Below, piece after piece: positions 10,543 through 21,917 of a DNA stretch of 64,000 nucleotides. The stretch's first letter is position 1; each line of letters begins with the position of its first letter. Source of the stretch: Helichrysum umbraculigerum (Eukaryota; Streptophyta; Magnoliopsida; Asterales; Asteraceae); NCBI GenBank assembly GCA_949592205.1, contig CATIUR010000001.1:42673001-42737000 (forward strand), read 5' to 3'. A program made the position numbers and the translations under genes. Below the pieces are notes generated by a model. That model was given only the letters and a program-made list of their open reading frames with translations, was not told the origin of the DNA and did no database searches.

Positions 10543-12249
10543 TGATGTGTAAAATCTAGTTTTAAAAATAAACAAAGAAAAACCACTACTTACTATTACA
10601 CAACTAGGCAAGTATACCCAATCATGTATAGTATAGCTATAATAAGTCCAAGTTCGTTCCACAGGGATTGTGAATTTAAGAAGTAAAATTAAAAATGTAA
10701 TTAACTTAGTACATAAAAGACTTGGGGTTTTATGTGACCGAGTTGTCACGTTGCTTAACTAACTACTTTTATTTAAACTAATGGCAGGTGGACTCAGAAA
10801 GAGTCAGATTGATTTATTTGACTTTTAGATAATTAAAACGACACTTACTTGGATTATTTCACTAATGACTTCGGGGTATTTAGTTAAAACCAGTTTATTT
10901 AGAAATTCTTGTTCATTTCGATTAGACTAGGCTTAACATTCACTATCACCTACACCCTAATCTCAATTCACAAATTACAATTTAATCTAGTGAAAAACGT
11001 TCGCCAAAATCACTATCTTACACGTTTGAGTTTAATAATCGAACCTATTACTTATCTGCATCCGCAATCAAAGCTCAATTATTCATAGACAAACAATTGA
11101 TAATAAACATGTAAGTGAAAAACATTCGCTAGATTCACTTATTCATTTACCAAATAAATTAGAATTGATAATTAAACCTAAATATATAAGGTTCTCAATT
11201 AAATGTAATTAGTTCAATATAAACATCAAATAATTATACCCCTAATCACTAGTTAATTCATCCAAGTAAGTGTTAGGGTATTTAGCTACTCATATTCAAA
11301 CAATAACAATCAAAAGAAATAAGTGAAATCAAAGCAAACATGATTTAAATAAATAAATAATGCAAACCAAGATACTACAATGATTGTTGATGAATGCGCG
11401 TAACCGATTAGCTTTAGACAATGAAAGATCTTCAAAAATGAGTAAGAATCCTCCAAAAACCTAAAATATTCGTAACCCTATTTTAATATGTGAAAAAGTG
11501 TCCCTTGTTAAATCTGCAGAAGGCTGAATTTTATAGTCGCTGGGGACACAATCCATACGGCGTATGGAAAAAGCATACTGCGTATGGATGATTTATTCGT
11601 ACACTCCAAGTTTTGTCCACCGACTCCCTTGTTTAACTTGATCCTCGGCCCATGTAATCAATTATTCTCAGCCCAACTTCACAATACAGACCAACTTCAA
11701 AATAATTCACGTCCATTTGTTTGCTAATTATTAACTTTAGCCTTTGACTTCGAATTTGATCTGGACCATCATAAATGCCATGCTCGTAAAATCTTTCTAC
11801 AAAGACATAATCATCATTTTAATTCATATATTATTATTACTATACTAACGTTAGTTAGGACTATGATTTTATTATTATTATTTATTATTTATTATTTAGC
11901 TCAAATAATTATTTGGTCCAACTCATAAACTCCAATAAATATTCAATCTAATTATTTTCGCTTAATCCATTTAACTTTTCGAACTCAAATATTTGCAAAC
12001 TTAATTTATTTTCTTTACTCTTTTAACCACTTTGTACCAACTAAATTTAGGTTCTGTTAACTTTTATACAAAAGTTACTTTATTTACTCTACTTTCAACT
12101 CATTTTCGTTCCTTACTAATTCAAACTCCATTTCTACCCAATTTGTAAATATGAACCAAATCAGTATCTATTATTAAATAAAAGCAATATAAATATAATA
12201 AAAATAGTAAAAATCATTAATATAAATATAACATTATTTAATGTTATCA
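10543..12249 (-). repeat. 3' LTR of the inner Athila-like element (1707 bp)
   Basis: The plus-strand ends are TGATGTGTAAAATC (10543) and ATGTTATCA (12249). The first about 600 bp are nearly identical to 24729-25341. On the minus strand it is preceded by the purine-rich tract complementary to 12250-12275. It carries a minus-strand TATA box and two palindromes. Confidence 0.85.
11529..11586 (-). promoter_or_regulatory. LTR core promoter (minus strand) with CCATACGGCGTATGG palindromes
   Basis: On the minus strand a TATAAAA box (11529-11535) is directly preceded by two palindromes: TCCATACGGCGTATGGA (11552-11568) and CATACTGCGTATG (11574-11586). The layout, paired GC-centred palindromes just 5' of TATA, copies that in the LTRs at 7434 and 27346 although the word differs. 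Confidence 0.5.
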
Positions 12250-13681
12250 AATTATCCCCACACTTAACTTCCACTTGTCCTCAAGTAGACTAAAACTAAA
12301 CTACTAAATATAACTATACATCACTAATCCAAATATGATTACTTATAAGCATAAAACTAATATTTAAAAACTAAAATACTTAAAATAAAAATCTGTTTCC
12401 AATTTCTAAAATTTAAACAATTTAATTAACATGGATAACTATTTTGTACAATAAGTAAATAAATTCCTTTATTATTATTCACGTAATATATAGCTCATCA
12501 ACGATTAATAATATTGTTATCCACTTAAACAATTTATACTCATATTTCTGAAAACACTTTATTGTTAGTATATATATTACATATGATCCCTACCTATGAT
12601 ATACCCCTAAAATTTAGTCATGCACTTTACTTTATATTTAAAATAAATATATAAAATCATTTTTAAGAATCAAGACATTGGTGACAGGTCTGCATTTTCA
12701 TGCAACAAAGCGACATAACTTGATTCAAGTAAAGCAAAGCCTTTTAAATCAAACCACCGGTGACAGGTCTATACCTTAGTATAACAGAGCGACATAGTTT
12801 GATAAGTTTGGGAATCTTAATTTTAAAGATTTTATATTTCTTTTGCTTATTTTTAAGAATACTAATATGAGACCAGATCTGTACTTAGTACAACAGAGGA
12901 AACTATTAGTAAACCCCCAAATGGTTTTATATAAATATCAAAAATATAAAATATTGCATGCTAAATCTAGGAATTAAGACTTTTTGTCATACATCATAGT
13001 GTTTATCACAAAGTAATATACAAGTTAAAAATTTACTTACTAAAATTCAGAAATTTTCATATAGATTGTCTATCAGTACATCATATAATGAAACTATACA
13101 TCATTTATTATTATTATTATAAAATTATATATACAAAAGTTTAATCCATGTTAAAGTCTAAACTTTAAAAATAAAAACAAACTTTTAATAAAACTATTTT
13201 AACTAATAAATACTTAGTCTCAAAACTTAAAAATAAAACCTTTTTTTTTTTTTAAATACAACAAAACCTAAGGACAAGTAAACTTCTTTTCGACCCCCAT
13301 CCCCACACTTAAGTTGTACAATGTCCCCATTGTACTAAATAGAATAAAATCACAGTGAAAATGAAAGAAAAGAAGTAGAACAGTAAAACTCCCCTTATAT
13401 CTCTTGAAAAGTCCAACAGCATGCGCGTACGAGTCCGTGTCAACCAGCATCATTCGAAATTAACATTACACAAAACAAAACCAAAATAAAACATAACATA
13501 TAAAACAATTAAATACATAGTTCAGACATAAAAATAAATCCTAACTCACTTTCGTAGGAATCACGATTGCATTTAGCATATGCAATAAGCCTTTAAACCC
13601 CTCGGTATCCCAAGTGGACGAGTTATTGTCTCGTGAGGGTTTCCAGTGAACACACCCACAAAGTTCAAACCCTTGAATTTA
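12250..13681 (-). other. 3' non-coding region of the inner Athila-like element
   Basis: About 1.4 kb between the integrase stop and the 3' LTR, AT-rich and without a coding frame. It is an inverted, diverged copy of 26016-27345. It holds three copies of a structured motif (12667-12911) and, next to the LTR, the purine tract (minus-strand AAGTGTGGGGATAA). Confidence 0.7.
12667..12911 (-). other. Three tandem stem-loop motifs (structured-RNA candidate), inner element
   Basis: Read on the minus strand, three 52-60-nt units each have an outer stem of 7-8 bp, a conserved core TGTCGCTCTGTT, a 4-bp hairpin, a second core AGACCTGTCACC and the outer stem's partner. Units lie at 12860-12911, 12748-12803 and 12667-12726. 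The hairpin arms differ between units (GTAC/GTAC, ATAC/GTAT, GCAT/ATGC) yet stay complementary. The homologous array in the outer element is at 26728-26968. No known ribozyme core was recognised. Confidence 0.6.
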
Positions 13682-14324
13682 TCAGTTCCTAGGGTAAATC
13701 ACGAGTGCCTCCCACTCGTTTTCCACATCTTCCTCATGGTACAACTTCAATCGGTGTCCATTCACAATGAAAGACCCTCCATCGGTCTTGTACAATTCTA
13801 CATAACCCGACGGATACCCATGTTTGACCATATAAGGACCAGTCCAACGAGGTTTAAGCTTCGGTTGTTTTAACTTGAACCTCGATTGAAACAATAAAAC
13901 CTTATCACCCGCCTTGAACTCTTTTCTCATTTTAAGTTTCCGGTCATGCAAAACCTTGGTCCTCTCTTTGTACAACTTCGAATTCTCATAAGCTTGTAAT
14001 CGTAACTCATCCAACTCATGAAGTTGCAAAAACCTTTTCTCACCAGCTTTCACTAAATCCATATTACAATTCTTTAATGCCCAATACGCTTTATGTTCAA
14101 CTTCTATCGGCAAATGACACATCTTACCATAAAGCAACCGGTAAGGTGTCGTCCCAATCGGTGTCTTGTAATCAGTGCGAAATGCCCACAAAGCATCATC
14201 CAGTTTCTTTGCCCAAACAGCCCGGTTGTCTTTAACCGTCTTCTCCAAAATCCTTTTCAACGCCCTATTAGTGTTTTCCACTTGTCCACTCGTTTGAGGG
14301 TGGTAAGAAGTTGAAAACCTATGA
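13682..14324 (-). pseudogene. Athila-like integrase, C-terminal part
   Basis: About 210 open codons containing the integrase catalytic-Glu region (YHPQTSGQVENTNR) and the GPY/F-type module (WTGPYMVKHGYPSGYVEL), ending with a stop at 13682. The upstream half of the integrase lies at 16977-17263; the 2.6-kb solo LTR 14325-16971 separates them with the duplicated target TATGA. The reading frame of this piece is intact but it is cut off from its start. Confidence 0.85.
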
Positions 14325-16971
14325 TGTGACACCCGTCAAATTAGGACTAGTAATTAGTGCCTAATCAAGTTTTAATACATGTAATTAGTTCTGTGTTAGG
14401 CTAATTAATGTATCAATATATATATATATATATATATATATTGTTAAATATATACAAGTATTACGCGATTTGATTTAAACCGTACAAGTTTCAAACCGAA
14501 TGTAACTCGGTACAATTAACACGGACGTTGGTGAACAATTTTGTTAAATAATATGAAATTATTTAATGACATTATATTATTTAAAATATTATTTCTATAA
14601 TATTTCATATCCAAATTCATATTGTACAAATAACATATACGCGATTAAAATGTTAGACGCGCGAACAAAACAAGTTTAAGTTATAATTAATAACACAATT
14701 ATAAAGTATTTTATGAAATACTTCAACCAAAATATTGAGAAACTAATTGTATTTAAAACACACAATTAAAGGTCTTAAATAATTATTTAACGTTTAAATA
14801 ACGGGGAAAACGAACACCGCACGGAGCGCGAATACACGGAATTAAAATTTGGGACACACCCACGATGGGTGGGCCCTACATACCGGCCAAGGAAAAAGGG
14901 GAGGAAACCCTTTCCTTTCCCCCATTTTCACCACCATCATCTCTTTCTTCTCTCTCTTTTTCTCTCAAATCACAACACCAAACCACCACCAAAATCTCTT
15001 AAAAACTACCCCAAAACGAACTCAAATCGACAAAGTAATTAGAGAAAAGGGACCACCGCATCACGATCTACATTTCTATCTTTCCGGATTTTCGTTTCGA
15101 CACTTTGTAAGTTTCCGACAAAATCCCGAAACCTCTCGTATTAGCTTATTTTTACATGTTTACGGGTTATTTGGGTTATATATGTTCATTACAAAAGGTA
15201 AAACACGATTTTATAGCTTAAAAATGGGTTAGATTTGAGTTTTGAGTCGAAAATATCGACAGTCGCTGGGCTCTGTTTTGATGTTCATCTTTGCGACACA
15301 AGCCTTGTGTCGCAGGTTGTGTCGCATAAAACCCCTTGTGTCGTATTTTGTGTCGTAAAAACTCAGTTATGTCGGACCTTTTGCGACACAATATTGTGTC
15401 GTACCTTATGTCGCAAATATCATGCGACACAATCGCTATGTCGCTGTTGAATCAGCATTGTACGCTTATGCGACACAACCCTTGTGTCGCTAAGCTCTTG
15501 TGTCGCACTTCTATGCGACACAACCTTTGTGTCGCATGACAAATTATTATGTCGCATATTGTGTCGCATAAAACAAAATGTTTAAAAAACTCAGATTTTT
15601 ACTAAGTGTCGAGACCTGGAATTTGTCACTTGATTTTACCTAAATACAAATCCCAGATGCGTTTTCCACCAAAGCAATATATTAGAAATAAAAATTTTCC
15701 AAGCTGACTTGGCAGCTCTACCCCAACCAAGGGCTCTGCCCCTTGGACCCCGCCAGGGGCTGCCGCCCCTTGGACCCCGCTACCAGGGGCGCTGACCCCG
15801 GACCCCCGTACTTAGATTCCGTAAGCACAATTCTCACCAAGTGTCAAACTTGTACAACTTCAAAACGCTTATATGATACAACTTTTCAAACATAATGGAA
15901 TTTGCTTTTCAAGTATAACGCTTCGAAATCAATGTGATAACATCAGGACTATTATTACAATTAATCATCAACGGGCCGTACACGTTTTCAAACATATAAT
16001 TCAATCAACCAAATCGTAGTAATTTGGACAAGTCAATCAACCAAATCGGGGTAATTTGGACAAACAACTACAAAGGTAGTCTTTCGAGATGCCTAAACAA
16101 TTAATAACCATCGCGTGTCATGGACACCTTCAGGTTACAAGTCAAATCAATTCAAGTTATTAATTCAAACTTTCAAGACTCAGGTGAGTCTCATTGCCCC
16201 TACTTTACTGCTTTTCAATCAGGGGTGTGATATTATTGCTCGTTTTGTTTTACAAGTTGAACGCAAGTACAAATCAAATCAAATACTACATGAGTTTCAA
16301 GCTAATCAATTTAAAGCCCTCCATAGCATAGTCTGGTAATACGTAGTAGCGTGAATGTTAGTATATGATATCATATAGGATTGACAATCCTCGTCCGGGT
16401 TAGCACGCACTAACTGGTCAAACGGACGTATTAGCATTTGGGAAGACGAGTGTGGATTAGGCACTCGTAGGAGGCATTTCAAGTTAGGTTTCCTTAAGTG
16501 GGCCTGACAACTCAAGTCAAGCTCAGACTATGTGCTCATGGCTGTATAACTTTTATTTTGCCTAATTGCATTTTAAATTCAATTATAAATCTTGCGGTTC
16601 ATACAAATATGTGTTGACATACAAACCTGTGAGCTCACCAGCGTTTCGCTGACCCATTTAGCATGTATCACAGGTACACAGCAGTAGGTTGGACTGCTCA
16701 AGCAGGAATCATTAGCTCGAGTCAGCATTCATACAATCAGAGATTTAGCTGCATTATTATATTTTGTATAGATTAATTATGTACTTAAATCTCTCAATTT
16801 CAAACCGAGCTAATGTAAACAATATTTTGATGTAAACTTTTGGTTCTTATCAATACAATGTAAAACGACGACGCATATAGTGGTCGTTCATTATATATCT
16901 TTGTGCTGTGATTATTGATTCGTAACACCCAAAACGTGCTTCCGCTAAACAATAAATTTGGGGGTGTTACA
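14325..16971 (+). repeat. Tekay-type solo LTR (2647 bp), TSD TATGA
   Basis: Starts TGTGACACCCG and ends GGGTGTTACA, flanked by TATGA at 14320-14324 and 16972-16976, inside the integrase gene. It resembles the LTRs of the complete Tekay element (start TGTGACACCCG in that element's sense). Contents in order: (AT)n at 14417-14442, pyrimidine-rich leader (14930-14980), GCGACAC hairpin array (15291-15563), splice-donor-like CAGGTGAGT (16181-16189), and a conserved stem-loop (16625-16675). Short open frames here (for example 14849-15232) look non-coding. Confidence 0.9.
15291..15563. repeat. GCGACACAA / TTGTGTCGC hairpin array in solo LTR 14325
   Basis: About a dozen half-words. At least five facing pairs form 18-21-nt units with arms GCGACACAA and TTGTGTCGC around 0-3 bases (for example starting at 15293, 15382, 15423, 15470 and 15513). 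The rest of the LTR is AT-rich. Confidence 0.75.
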
Positions 16972-16976
16972 TATGA

Positions 16977-17728
16977 TTAACCCCATACTTCTTTAATACC
17001 TTCTCCAGTTGTTGATTCGCGAAATGGCTCCCACGGTCACTAATTAAAGCTTTAGGAATTCCAAATCGACAAAAAAAACTTTTCAAAAAGTCAATCACTA
17101 CCCGGGCATCATTCTTCGCTAACGCTTTTGCCTCCGCCCATTTGGACACATAATCCACCGCAACCAAGATATATTCACATTTATGAGATGGTGGAAACGG
17201 ACCCATGAAATCTATTCCCCATATATCAAAAACCTCACAAACTTGAATACTCTGTTGTGGCATTTCATCCCTTTTGGAGATGTTGCCTACACGTTAGCAT
17301 GCATCACAAGTTTGGCAAAGTGTTTGTGCCTCTTTGAAAATGGTGGGCTAATAGAATCCTGCATCATAAACCTTTTTAGCTGTAACTGATGGTCCATAAT
17401 GTCCACCGGTTGGTCCATGGTGACACTCATCCAATATTTTCCTCGTTTCACCCCCGGATACACATCTCCTGATCATCCCATCAGCACAAACCCGAAACAG
17501 ATATGGATCATCCCTAAAATAATATTTCAAGTCCGAGAAAAACTTGCTTTTCTGTTGGTGAGTCATTCCTTTCCTCAAAACACCTGCAACTAAATAATTA
17601 GCAAAATCCGCGTACCAAGCTGCTTCTTCCTCATTCTCCACATTGTCTCCTACCTGCAAAAGAAATTCCTCGGGAAAGGAATCATCAATGTTAGTATCGC
17701 CTAGCTTGTCTAGGTTTGGATTCTTCAA
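16977..17728 (-). pseudogene. Athila-like integrase, N-terminal zinc region and catalytic core
   Basis: Two open pieces in one frame: 17348-17728 carries the region before and at the zinc-binding domain (CHHGPTGGHYG), and 16977-17263 the catalytic core (VFDIWGIDFMGPFP with the first Asp; ALISDRGSHF with the second). The frame between them is interrupted by a stop near 17345 that truncates the HHCC region, and no Met restores it. The catalytic-Glu segment continues beyond the solo LTR at 14324. Part of the inner minus-strand element. Confidence 0.85.
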
Positions 17729-17856
17729 CCTTGATAGGTGATTGGCGGTAAGGTTCTCAGCCCCCTATTTATCTTTTATCTCAATGTCAAATTCTTGCAA
17801 TAAGAGAATCCAACGAATGAGACGTGGTTTGGCATCCTGTTTAGCAAACAAATACT

Positions 17857-18333
17857 TCAGGGCCGAATGGTCTTTGAAAACAACGGTCCTAGATAGGACA
17901 AGGTAAGGTCTAAACTTACAAAAGCAAAGACAACTGCAAGGAGCTCTTTTTCAGTCGTGGTATAATTCTGTTGCGCTCCATTTAGAGTTTTACTAGAATA
18001 GTAAATAGGTTTAAAATGGTTTCCCTCCCTTTGTCCTAAAACAGCCCCTAAGGCGTAGTCGCTAGCATCACACATCAATTCAAAAGGCTGAGACCAATAA
18101 GGTGAAACCTTAATAGGTGCATTGGTCAACCTATCCTTTAGAGTCTCAAATGCCTTAACACATTCATCATCAAACACAAAAGTGACATCTTTCTCAAGCA
18201 ATTTGGTCATGGGTCTAGTGATCTTAGAAAAGTCTTTAATGAACCTACGGTAGAAACCCGCATGACCCAAAAAACTTCTAACTCCCTTAACATTGGCAGG
18301 TGGAGGTAACTTGGCAATGACGTCAATCTTTGC
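17857..18333 (-). pseudogene. Athila-like RNase H and RT connection
   Basis: Contains the RT/RNase H linker (GHAGFYRRFIKDFSKITRPM) and the RNase H start (FELMCDASDYALGAVLGQR, then YTTTEKELLAVVFA). The frame shifts at about 17890, where the sequence moves to a different frame before the rest of RNase H. It is separated from the RT by the solo LTR 18339-20956. Coordinates are the visible homologous stretch. Confidence 0.8.
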
Positions 18334-18338
18334 CTTGT

Positions 18339-20956
18339 TGTGATACCCGTCAAATTAGGACTATTAATTAGGGCCTAATCAATTGTAAATACATGTAATT
18401 AGTTCCGTGTTAGGCTAATTAATGTATCAAAATATATATATTGATGAATATATATGAATATGCGATCTGATTAAATCGTACGCATCTCAAATCGAATGGA
18501 ATTCGGTTCAAGTAAATACGGACGTTGGTGAACGAACTTGTTAAATAATATATTATTATTTAATAACACTATTATATCCAAAATATTATTTTGATAATAT
18601 TTCAAATTCATTTCGAATAATACAATTAACAATTTACGCGATTAAAAATATCAAACGCGCAAACAATCCAAAATAAAGACAAGTTATATTTTATAACTCA
18701 AATATAAAGTATTTAATAAAATACTTCAACAAAAATATTGGGTAAAGATTCGTATTTTAAAACGTATATTTATCTGCATAAAATAAATATTTAACGTCTA
18801 AACGATCGGAAAAACGAACACCGCACGGAGCGCGACTACACAGAGAAAAAATTGGTGAAGCCCACACATGGTGGACCCCACCAAAAACCGGCCAAAAGGG
18901 TGAGGGGATCAAATCCCCACCCCACTTTCTCATTCTCACTATCTTACTCTTTCTCTCTTTCTCTATTTCTATCTCTCAAAAACCCTCAAACCACAATCAC
19001 CTTAAATCGTCAAATAACACCATCAAACGCCGCCGAATCTCGAAGCTCTTTGGAGAAAAACAACCACCACGCAACGATCTACAACTCTATATTTTCGTAA
19101 TTTCATTTCGAAACTTTGTAAGTTTTCGACAAAAACCCGAAACTCTCCGATTTCGTTTATTTTTACATGAAAGTGGTTTGTTTATGTTCAAAATGTCCTT
19201 ATATGGGTTGGGTAAAAGGATCGGACCAAACTATGGCCGGAAAACTCGTTTTTGGCTCAAAAATCCGTCAACAGCTTTAAGTGTCGCAACGACGACTGCA
19301 GTATAGCGTCACTTCGTGCGTCACTTAAGTGACGCATTGAGTGTCGCTAAAAGCCCTAATTTTGCGTCACTTGCCTAAGTGCCGCATAAAACCCCTTTTT
19401 CCCGACACTTGCCTAAGTGTCGCAAATTCAATACCCATCACTATAAACCGACACTTATAGCGTCACTTGTTTAAGTGACGCCTATAATCGAGAACAGATT
19501 TCACCCGTCACTAACTTTTGTGACTCATGACACTTGTACCGACACTTACAACCGACACTCTCTTAAGTGTCGCACTCTATGCGTCACTTGCACAAGTGAC
19601 GCCATTAATCAGAATCCGTCATTTCATGCGACACTTCCTAAGTGTCGCCTAAATCCGTGAGTGTCGCTATAAGTGACGCTAAAAACAGAAGGTTTCAAAC
19701 CAATTTTTACTAAGTGTCGAGACCTAAAATTTTATCTTTTGATTTCACCCAAATTAAATTTCAGATGCGTTTTTCACCAAATCTCGACCCCAACCAGGGG
19801 CCAGCCCCTTGGACCCCGCCAGGGGTTGCCACCCCTGGAACCCCGCTTACCAGGGGCGCTGCCCCCGGACCCCCGCCACCTGAAGCTTATAAATACTTTT
19901 AAGTATAACTATTTGAAATCAAAATAATAATGTTAAGATTATTACTACAACTTATCACCAACGGGCCGTACACGTTTTCAAAACACAAGTTAATCAAACA
20001 ACCAAATCGTAGTAATTTGGACATTATGGTTGAACGAACAACCACAAAGGTAGTCTTTGTAACTACCTACTCACATTAATAACCATCGCGTGTCGTGGAC
20101 ACCCTCAGGTTATCTGTCTGCGGACATCTCACTGCTTGATTAAGCACCGTACGCTTATTGACTAAACGTTTCCAGACTCAGGTGAGTCTCATAGCCTCTC
20201 TTTTTACCGCTTTTCACTCAGGGGTGTGATCCAATGCTTATTTTTAACATGTGAACGCAAGTACAAACTTTACAATATACTACATGAGTTGTTTTCCACT
20301 AATCATTTCAAAGTCCTCCGTCAGCATAGTTTAGTAATACGTTGTAGCGTGATTATTAGTATATGGTACCATATAGGATTGACCCTCCTCGTTCGGGTTA
20401 GCATGCACTAACTGGGTAAACGGACGTACTAATAATTGTTCAGACGAGTGTAGATTAGGCACTCGTGGAGGCACCTCGCTCGGAATTCTCTATATGGGAC
20501 CCGACCCTCGAGTTAAGCTCAGACTATGTGCTCATAGCTGTATACATTACTATTTATTTGCTGGTTGCAAATCACCACTTAAATCTTGCGGTTCATACGA
20601 TATTATCTGATTTCAAACCTGTGAGCTCACCAGCTTTAGCTGACCCATTTTAGCATGTATCACAGGTACCCAGCAGTATATTGGACTGCCACATGATTAC
20701 TATAGCTCGAGTCGGCATACAGACATTAGAGATTTTCTTGCATTAGTATATTTTGTACAAGTACTTATGTACTGAAATCTCTCATTTAATCGAATACGAG
20801 CTATGTACAACTTTAAATGTTGTAAACATTTTTATATTAATATATTTTGTTAAAACGACGCATATAGAGTCGTTTGCTATATATCGATGTGCTTTGATTA
20901 TTGATTAGTAACACCCAAAGTATGCTTCCGCCAAACAGTAATTTAGGGGTGTTACA
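18339..20956 (+). repeat. Tekay-type solo LTR (2618 bp), TSD CTTGT
   Basis: Starts TGTGATACCCG and ends GGGTGTTACA, with CTTGT at 18334-18338 and 20957-20961. It splits the RT from RNase H of the inner Athila-like element. It shares most landmarks with 14325-16971: leader, hairpin array (19276-19680), CAGGTGAGT (20179-20187) and the stem-loop at 20617-20667. Clearly a sister family. Confidence 0.9.
19276..19680. repeat. GCGACACTT / GCGTCACTT hairpin array in solo LTR 18339
   Basis: About 20 half-words of GCGACACTT, GCGTCACTT and their complements. Facing pairs form 21-22-nt hairpins with 3-4-base loops (for example near 19460-19482, 19575-19600 and 19628-19650). Two word variants alternate within one array. 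Confidence 0.75.
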
Positions 20957-21917
20957 CTTGTCAACCTCAATCCCCATACTTGACACCTTGTGTCCCAAAA
21001 CAATACCCTTTTTAACCATGAAGTGGCACTTTTCCCAATTAAGAACTAAATGCGCCTTCTCGCATCTTTCAAGCATCTTGTCTAAGTTAGACAAGCAAGA
21101 TTCAAATGAATTTCCAAAAGAAGAAAAGTCATCCATGAAAACTTCCATGGAAGTCTCAATCATGTCCTGAAAGATAGCAATCATACACCTTTGAAAAGTG
21201 GTTGGGGCGTTACAAAGCCCAAAAAGCATTCTCCTATATGCATACGTACCAAAGGGACAGGTAAAAGTCGTTTTCTCTTGATCTTTAGGGTCTATGGGAA
21301 TTTGGAAATATCCCGAAAACCCGTCAAGGAAGCAAAAGAATTCATTACCGGCCAGTCTTTCTAACATATGGTCAATGAAAGGTAAAGGGAAATGGTCCTT
21401 ACGTGTGGCATCATTAAGTCTCCTATAGTCAATACAAACACGCCAACCCGTGACAGTCCTAGTGGAAACTAATTCATTTTGGTCATTCATCACAACAGTC
21501 ATCCCCCCCCCCCCCCCCCCCCCCTTTTTAGGCACACAGTGGATAGGACTCACCCAAGGGCTATCAGAAATTAGGTAAATTATACCCGCATCAAGCAATT
21601 TAACTACCTCTTTCTTGACAACATCTTTCAAGCCTCCATTGTCTTTGGACAACGGGTTTTACATCATCTAAAAAGTTTATTTTATGTTTGCAGAAAGATG
21701 GGCTTATCCCGGGTATGTCCGATGTACGCCAAGCAAAGGCGCCCTTATGAGCTTTCAACACATTCAATAATTCAGTTTTTTCAGAGTTAACAAGAGTAGA
21801 GGAAATTACAACTGGTAATAAATTCTCCTCTTGCAAGAAAGCATATTCCAAATGGCTTGGGAGCAGTTTCAGCTCCAAGTCTCTCGGCGGATCCTCCAGT
21901 GAAGTCTTGATCCTCAA
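20957..21917 (-). pseudogene. Athila-like reverse transcriptase (frameshifted, poly-G expansion)
   Basis: Starts in one frame (GAFAWRTSDIPGISPSFC, near 21700), shifts near 21640, then reads VVKLLDAGIIY, VCIDYRRLNDATRKDHFPLPFID, FCFLDGFSGYFQIPI, TFTCPFGTYAYRRMLFGLCNAPTTFQ and the catalytic VFMDDFSSFG. A run of 22 C on the plus strand (21503-21524) expands a Gly-Gly position in the PKKGG motif to seven Gly and keeps the frame open. The catalytic MDD is present, but the frameshift and the solo LTR at 18339 make it non-functional. Confidence 0.85.

Noticed and set aside
14849..15232. 127-codon open frame in the solo LTR
   Set aside because: Pyrimidine-rich leader; the corresponding frame in LTR 18339 is not conserved in length or sequence.
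15291..15563. Regularly recurring palindromic words resembling a CRISPR array
   Set aside because: Spacing is irregular, words are degenerate and face each other, and the context is a plant LTR retrotransposon.
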